Below are positions 59,401 through 64,000 of a stretch of 64,000 nt of DNA, in pieces. The DNA is from Stropharia rugosoannulata (Eukaryota; Basidiomycota; Agaricomycetes; Agaricales; Strophariaceae), in the NCBI GenBank assembly GCA_028532985.1, contig JANCIK010000009.1, positions 2,356,001 to 2,420,000 on the forward strand, read 5' to 3'. The notes beneath the pieces are model-generated. The model was given only the letters and a program-made list of their open reading frames with translations. It ran no database searches and was not told the origin of the DNA. Position numbers and translations under genes: made by a program. Position 1 is the first letter of the stretch; each line of letters begins with the position of its first letter.

Positions 59401-62005
59401 ATGGCTCCACAACACTCTCGTTTACCCTCTTTTGCCGCCGCTGAGCCTCCGATGGGATACGCGTCCTACCCCGATGACGACGAGGATGTCGAACAGCAAG
59501 ACCCGTTGCTTACTGAGAACTTTGATGGTCGGACACCGGTATGCACAGAACAGCAAGGTTGTCCGTACTCATTGAAACTGAACTGTCGTATGTAGCTGGA
59601 CAAAACCATTGATCGAATAGGGATGGGGAGCTACCAGTGGACGTTGCTTTCACTGTGTGGTTTTGGTGAGCAGTGCTCGACAATCCTTTAATTTACTCTG
59701 TGTCTGCAACTTAGTTTCCTAGGATGGATGGCGGACAATGTAGGTCGTTATTCAACGCTAATTAACATGCCTTCTTATATGCGCTATTGTAGATGTGGAT
59801 CCAAGCCATTGCTATTATTCTTCCCCGCGTCCAACAACACTACTCAGGTACGTCATCGAGCTTCGCCACCGAACACACTTCCACTCATCTCTTCACAGTC
59901 CCCGACAATTACATTGGCAGTCTTTCGTCCTCGCTCTTTGCTGGCATGATGGTAGGGGCGGTGGGCTGGGGGACCTGTGCGTCATTTATACCCCGAATAA
60001 CGCGTTATTGCTCAATCTGACTTCTTATTCAGGTTCCGACGTTATGGGACGGATTACTGCATTTAATGCCACACTCTTCTTCACTGCTATTTTTGGGCTC
60101 CTCGCATCCTTCTCCAATTCCTTCAAGACTCTATGCGTTATTTTATTCTTCCTGGGCAGTTCGGTTGGGGTGAGTCACCGCCCCTTCGTTACAGCAGCGC
60201 TTACTAACGGTGAAGTGGTAGGGATCTATGCCGACGGATGGCACTCTCCTTCTAGAGCACATGCCCAAAGAGAAACAGTACTTGGTCACAGCGCTATCAG
60301 TATTTTTCTCTTTTGGTGCTATCCTATCTGCTTTCATTGCGTTAGCTATCCTGCCCAAAAACACATGTTCAACCATCCCTTGTGATGTTGATGTGCAAAA
60401 TAAAGGATGGAAATACTTACTTATAGCGCTCGGACTTATAGTACGTCGCCTCTTTTTCCCATTGACCATGACTAACTTGAATATAGACACTTTTCATGTT
60501 TATTGCCCGTATGCTCTTTTTCCGCCTTCATGAATCGCCGCGTTATCTAGTACACGCCGGGCGTCCTCAAGACGCTCTCAAATCATTGCAAATGATCTCC
60601 CAGTTTAATGGATCCGACCTCTCCATTGAGCTCGCGGATGTTCGGGACCATCACTATCCTCACATAGAAGATGCAACGCTTGACAAATCAAATGATGTAA
60701 ATGATTCCCCTGGTGCCGGAAATCGTAACCGCGCCAACAGCACAACCGTGTTTGCTGCCAACATAATCGAGGACAGAGCCAGCGGATCCTTGGATCTTTC
60801 TTCCCGAACTTCCAGTCCGCCACGAGGGGGCTCACGGCCTGCATTGGTCACGGCGTACGCGGCTACCGGGGAGACTCCCGTACTTGACCAACATGCCTTT
60901 CCACCTCAGGCTGACCAAGCATCTGCTGATTTTAACGACGCTCCATCTAAAGTTAATGTAGGGAGCGCTGTGTTTGACGATGATTTGCCGGACTCCCGTA
61001 GACGTCTCTCGACTGCCTCGCGGATATCGTCCGAATATGAGCGGAGAGTTCACCGGTCAATTCCTCGCATCATCAGGCGTCCACTCACAGCTTGGTGGAA
61101 GAGAGTAGCAATGGTACTATCTCCGGAATGGTTAACGACCACCATCTTGGTTTGGGCAGCATGGTTCTCGATGTCATTAGGTGAGCCGCAAGCCATTGTG
61201 CGTTGTAAATCTTCAACAATACTAATGTACTGTTTTTAGCCTTTACAATGTTCAATGTATTCCTTCCGAAACTCCTGGAGACGAGAATGGGACCGGGGAA
61301 GGAACAGACAGTCGAAGAAAGTCTCTGGGATGTGGCAATCTTCACTGTGGGTGGATGTCCTGGTGCATTGGTGTGTTAATCGACATTGTCTTTAATTCGC
61401 ATCTAATCCACACATAAGCTCGGCGCGTATTTTGTAGAATCATCCCTAGGTCGCAGATGGTCCCTTGCCGGGAGTACATTTGTTACTGCTTTACTTTGCT
61501 TTACTTTCGCGCTTGTGAGCTCGACGTGGGCAGTAAGACTGACTACTGTGGGTATCAGTCTGAGTGCATCGGTATGTCATAACCGGCTTTCACGTTATAC
61601 TTCGGTGTTAATAAAGTGTAGGCCATGTGGGCTGTATTATATGGATGGACCCCAGAAATATTCGGAACCAAAAGTACGTTTCTACTCTTCCTTGGTTTCT
61701 AGGTACACGATAACTGATAATTCTCAGTTCGAGGGACGGCTTGCGGCATCGCCTCCGCGCTATCACGCATGTAAGTTCTTGATTGCTAATATACTGTGTT
61801 GCGGCTGATTGACCTGGTGGATAGTGGAGGAATGATTGCTCCATTGCTAGGAGGGATATTGTTGACAATGGATAGGACCATTCCTGTTTACACCAGCGTC
61901 GTGATTTTTGCCATCGCTGGGTTCTGTGTACTTTTATTGAAAGAGAATGCAGGCGACAGCGGCCCACGGGATAATGCGAAGCCGGCTCGTTCCTTTGTAC
62001 ACTAA
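59401..62005 (+). CDS. Major facilitator superfamily transporter with a long central loop
   Basis: A 12-segment membrane transporter resembling the sugar-porter/SV2-like group of MFS proteins; the substrate is unknown. The start MAPQHSRLPSFAAAEPP is followed by an acidic stretch and LDKTIDRIGMGSYQWTLLSL, which opens segment 1. Motif A is present between segments 2 and 3 (GWGTCSDVMGR). Segment 6 is followed by RLHESPRYLVHAGRPQDAL, typical of this group, then a hydrophilic loop of roughly 170 residues (60560-61100), rich in Ser/Asp/Arg, before segment 7 (WLTTTILVWAAWFSMSLAFT). A second motif A-like site reads SSLGRRWSLAG; WTPEIFGTKVRGTACG and GGMIAPLLGG match the C-terminal half. About ten exons; junctions through CGG ACA CCG/CTG GAC (59538/59596) and the rest keep frame. 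Stop is TAA 62003. Location (plasma membrane or vacuole) cannot be told. Confidence 0.9.
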
Positions 62006-62288
62006 TGATTCTTTTGCGTTGATTGCTGTTCTTGACCTTGCATGTTTTTCACTTTCACTGACATTTTGTTAAATTACGCACGACCAGACATAGCATAGTT
62101 TTCACTGTAACTTGTTCTGCGTTTGCATTGTACATAAACGAAATTAATTGCGCAAAACTAGTCCCGTTATTTGGAATCTTGATTCATAGATTCTGTAACA
62201 TTGAGTCGAGCAATCAAGTTTAAATATTTTGGATTTGAAGTCAGAACTATCATTCATGATCTGGTGACTTGCTGGAGATACTGGTCGT

Positions 62289-62684
62289 TCATAACACGAC
62301 CGCGTCTGCTTCGATTTCCACCCTCATATCCGAACTGACAAAGCTCACCCCGAAAATCATCGTTGCAGCGGGAGCGACATCACCAAATACTTCCTTCAGT
62401 GCCTTGCTCACGCCCTCACCGTCTTTCTCCTGGTTCACAAACATCCGCAGACGCACAACATCGGTTTTCGCCCCTCCTAGCGCCTCAACGGCCTGCACGA
62501 TCTCGGCGAATATCTTTATGGTCTGATCGTAGGCCGATTTAGGGGACAGGACCTTGCCCGTGGTCGTGTCGATGGAGGTTGTTCCGGACACGAAGATGAA
62601 TGGCCCCTTGCGCACGGCGCGCGAGTAGCCAAACTTGTCCTCGTAAGGGTTGTTTGTTTTATGTCGCTGCATCTGGGTGGACAT
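62289..62684 (-). CDS. RidA/YjgF/YER057c/UK114-family protein (enamine/imine deaminase)
   Basis: RidA proteins hydrolyse reactive enamine/imine intermediates made by PLP enzymes such as threonine dehydratase, and act as trimers. The intact frame has 131 residues and no intron. Family features are the SRAV-KGPFIFVSGTTSID opening, the DQTIKIFAEIVQAVEALGGA helix, VVRLRMFVNQ, and the end block MRVEIEADAVV, whose Arg is the conserved substrate-binding residue. The usual FGVSFV replaces the more common P-A-R-S-context residues nearby (PAATMIFGVSFVSSDM), which places it among fungal paralogues not clearly of the mitochondrial Mmf1 type; no presequence is seen. It is convergent with the MFS gene, 283 bp away. 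Confidence 0.93.
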   Translation of the reverse strand: MSTQMQRHKTNNPYEDKFGYSRAVRKGPFIFVSGTTSIDTTTGKVLSPKSAYDQTIKIFAEIVQAVEALGGAKTDVVRLRMFVNQEKDGEGVSKALKEVFGDVAPAATMIFGVSFVSSDMRVEIEADAVVL

Positions 62685-63636
62685 GATGAGGTCGATTGCC
62701 TTGGCTTTGTAGAATGTGAGTCGTGAGCGTGGTTATGCAGTGGGTGCTGAGCGACTGACGTTAGGGGATTCTTGGTCTGTACAGGTAGCTCTTCTGCCAA
62801 CAGACCTTTGCACTTCAATATTTATATGACTTCAAACATGACTCATGTAGGTACGTCCAACCCACCTACAGGTGGCCTTTCAAATCAAGTGCAGATCACG
62901 TAGGATGATAAATTGACAATATACGTGTTGATCGTCTCCACGAAAAGGCAATAAATAGCCCACCACTCCTCCAACACTCCAGAGCACTCCTCGGCGAAGC
63001 TGAGCGAGTCGAGCTTCTATTCCCCAAACACCACATATGTGCTTGAAGCATGCTCAAGTTGTACACGCAAGTCCTCGTGCACCTCCACACTCCTTGGTTC
63101 AATTGAATTTAACCTCCAGTTCATACTAGTCTAATTTCTGTTCGTGTTCAGTTGGATTACTTCTACCAAGTTGGCAAACCATGATCTATGCCACTCGTGA
63201 AACTTACAGAAGCTACTCTTCCATAAACCGGTGAACCGTCTTCAGCAAGTTGCATAGTGCACTAGCTCGTTTTGAACCTACTGCCATGAAACTTGGCCTC
63301 GGACTTCAACTACTTGCCTGAGACCCTCCGCACATGTCGGCTTCGAGCTTGTATAGTCTGCATCCTTCGGCTTGTTCGTACCCGCTACCGTTGGCGCCTA
63401 TTCCGAAGGTCTCATTCAAACCTTGTTAACAGCGTCGCAAATAGCGCACATAAACTGTTGACCCGAATAGTCGCCCGCCGCAGCTCTGGAGATACTACTT
63501 GTCAAATCATATTCACTAAGAAGCAGATCCTCAGCACCTGGAGACCTGTCTTACATTTTTATATTGGGCCTTTGCTGTATGGCTGAAATATTCGATATCT
63601 TTTCACAGGATTTGTGACTAACTTGTATACTTATAG
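62685..63636. other. Upstream region of RidA (-) and possible 5' part of the right-edge gene (+)
   Basis: Contains the RidA promoter. The right-edge gene must have at least one exon upstream of 63637, perhaps within 63290-63600, but no junction could be fixed. A 97-codon + frame (63293-63586) has no recognised motif. Confidence 0.45.
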
Positions 63637-64000
63637 ATAGACGACCTTTCGGACGAAGGTGACCTGCAAGCCGACCCGGACTCTGTCCTGGCAAGCGTCA
63701 ACATATGCAGACAGGCTTTATATAATATCGACGCCCCACCGCCTGCCCACCTATATGCAGCCATGACCCACAAGTAAGTAATTCCTCCATCCAACTATCA
63801 ACTTGGATAGTAATAATATTGTATCAGCCTTTTCCGACGCATTAAAGCTACAGCAAGTCCTGGTGCATGTTCAAGGTCGGTATGCCTTAGCCCGTGCTAT
63901 AGCGCAGACATTTATACTGGAACCATAAATTAGATTTATACGCGCATACCAAGCATTCAGCGAGTCCCAGATAAACCAGTCGCGTAGTCGCTCCGAGGAC
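63637..64000 (+). CDS. Unrecognised spliced gene, partial (runs off right edge)
   Basis: Three exons join in frame: 63637-63773, 63828-63875 and 63933 to the window end. They read IDDLSDEGDLQADPDSVLAS, VNICRQALYNIDAPPPAHLY, AAMTHNLFRRIKATASPGAC, SRFIRAYQAFSESQINQSRS, RSED. The introns (63774-63827 and 63876-63932) have GTAAGT and GTCGGT donors and AG acceptors, and every junction preserves frame, which is strong evidence for a real gene. I do not recognise the family. The upstream start is not found and the 3' end is outside the window. Confidence 0.6.

Overview
This window is nuclear DNA of a filamentous basidiomycete, most likely an agaricomycete. The genes are cut by many introns of about 45-65 bp with GT-AG ends, several exons are under 30 nt, and one gene carries a DUF6699-type domain, a family expanded in mushroom-forming fungi. 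No rRNA, tRNA, CRISPR array or intact transposon was recognised. All gene models were spliced by eye from the sequence.

Left part (1-12 kb): the 3' two-thirds of an ABCC (MRP-type) ABC transporter on +, tail to tail with a GH5 exo-1,3-beta-glucanase (type II membrane protein, 22 exons) on -. A 3.6 kb stretch without a clear gene follows, then a KIN17 DNA/RNA-binding protein on -. GC-rich block (about 11-29 kb): KIN17, a PTDSS-type (base-exchange) phosphatidylserine synthase on -, a Zn(II)2Cys6 transcription factor on +, and a head-to-head pair, a TANGO2/NRDE protein (-) and the SWR1-complex actin-related protein ARP6 (+), which share a 314 bp promoter. Coding sequence here is much richer in G/C than on either side, while its introns and flanks are T-, CT- or AT-rich.

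A 6.6 kb stretch (29.2-35.8 kb) shows no convincing gene, only microsatellites and weak open frames. The right part (35.8-64 kb) is AT-richer: an importin-7/8-type karyopherin (-), a large RING-H2 protein (+) with an in-frame stop-free intron, a DUF6699 protein (-), a 1.26-kresidue Ser/Arg-rich orphan (+), an MFS transporter (+), a RidA-family protein (-), and the beginning of an unrecognised spliced gene (+) that runs off the right edge.

The genes do not form a pathway or cluster. They are mostly housekeeping or cell-wall/membrane genes (wall glucan turnover, phospholipid synthesis, nuclear import, chromatin remodelling, DNA repair, transport). I found no convincing new multi-gene system. 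The most unusual signals are the extreme exon fragmentation with micro-exons (one carrying most of a P-loop), a GC-AG intron, a low-complexity insertion inside TANGO2, and the readable intron of the RING gene.
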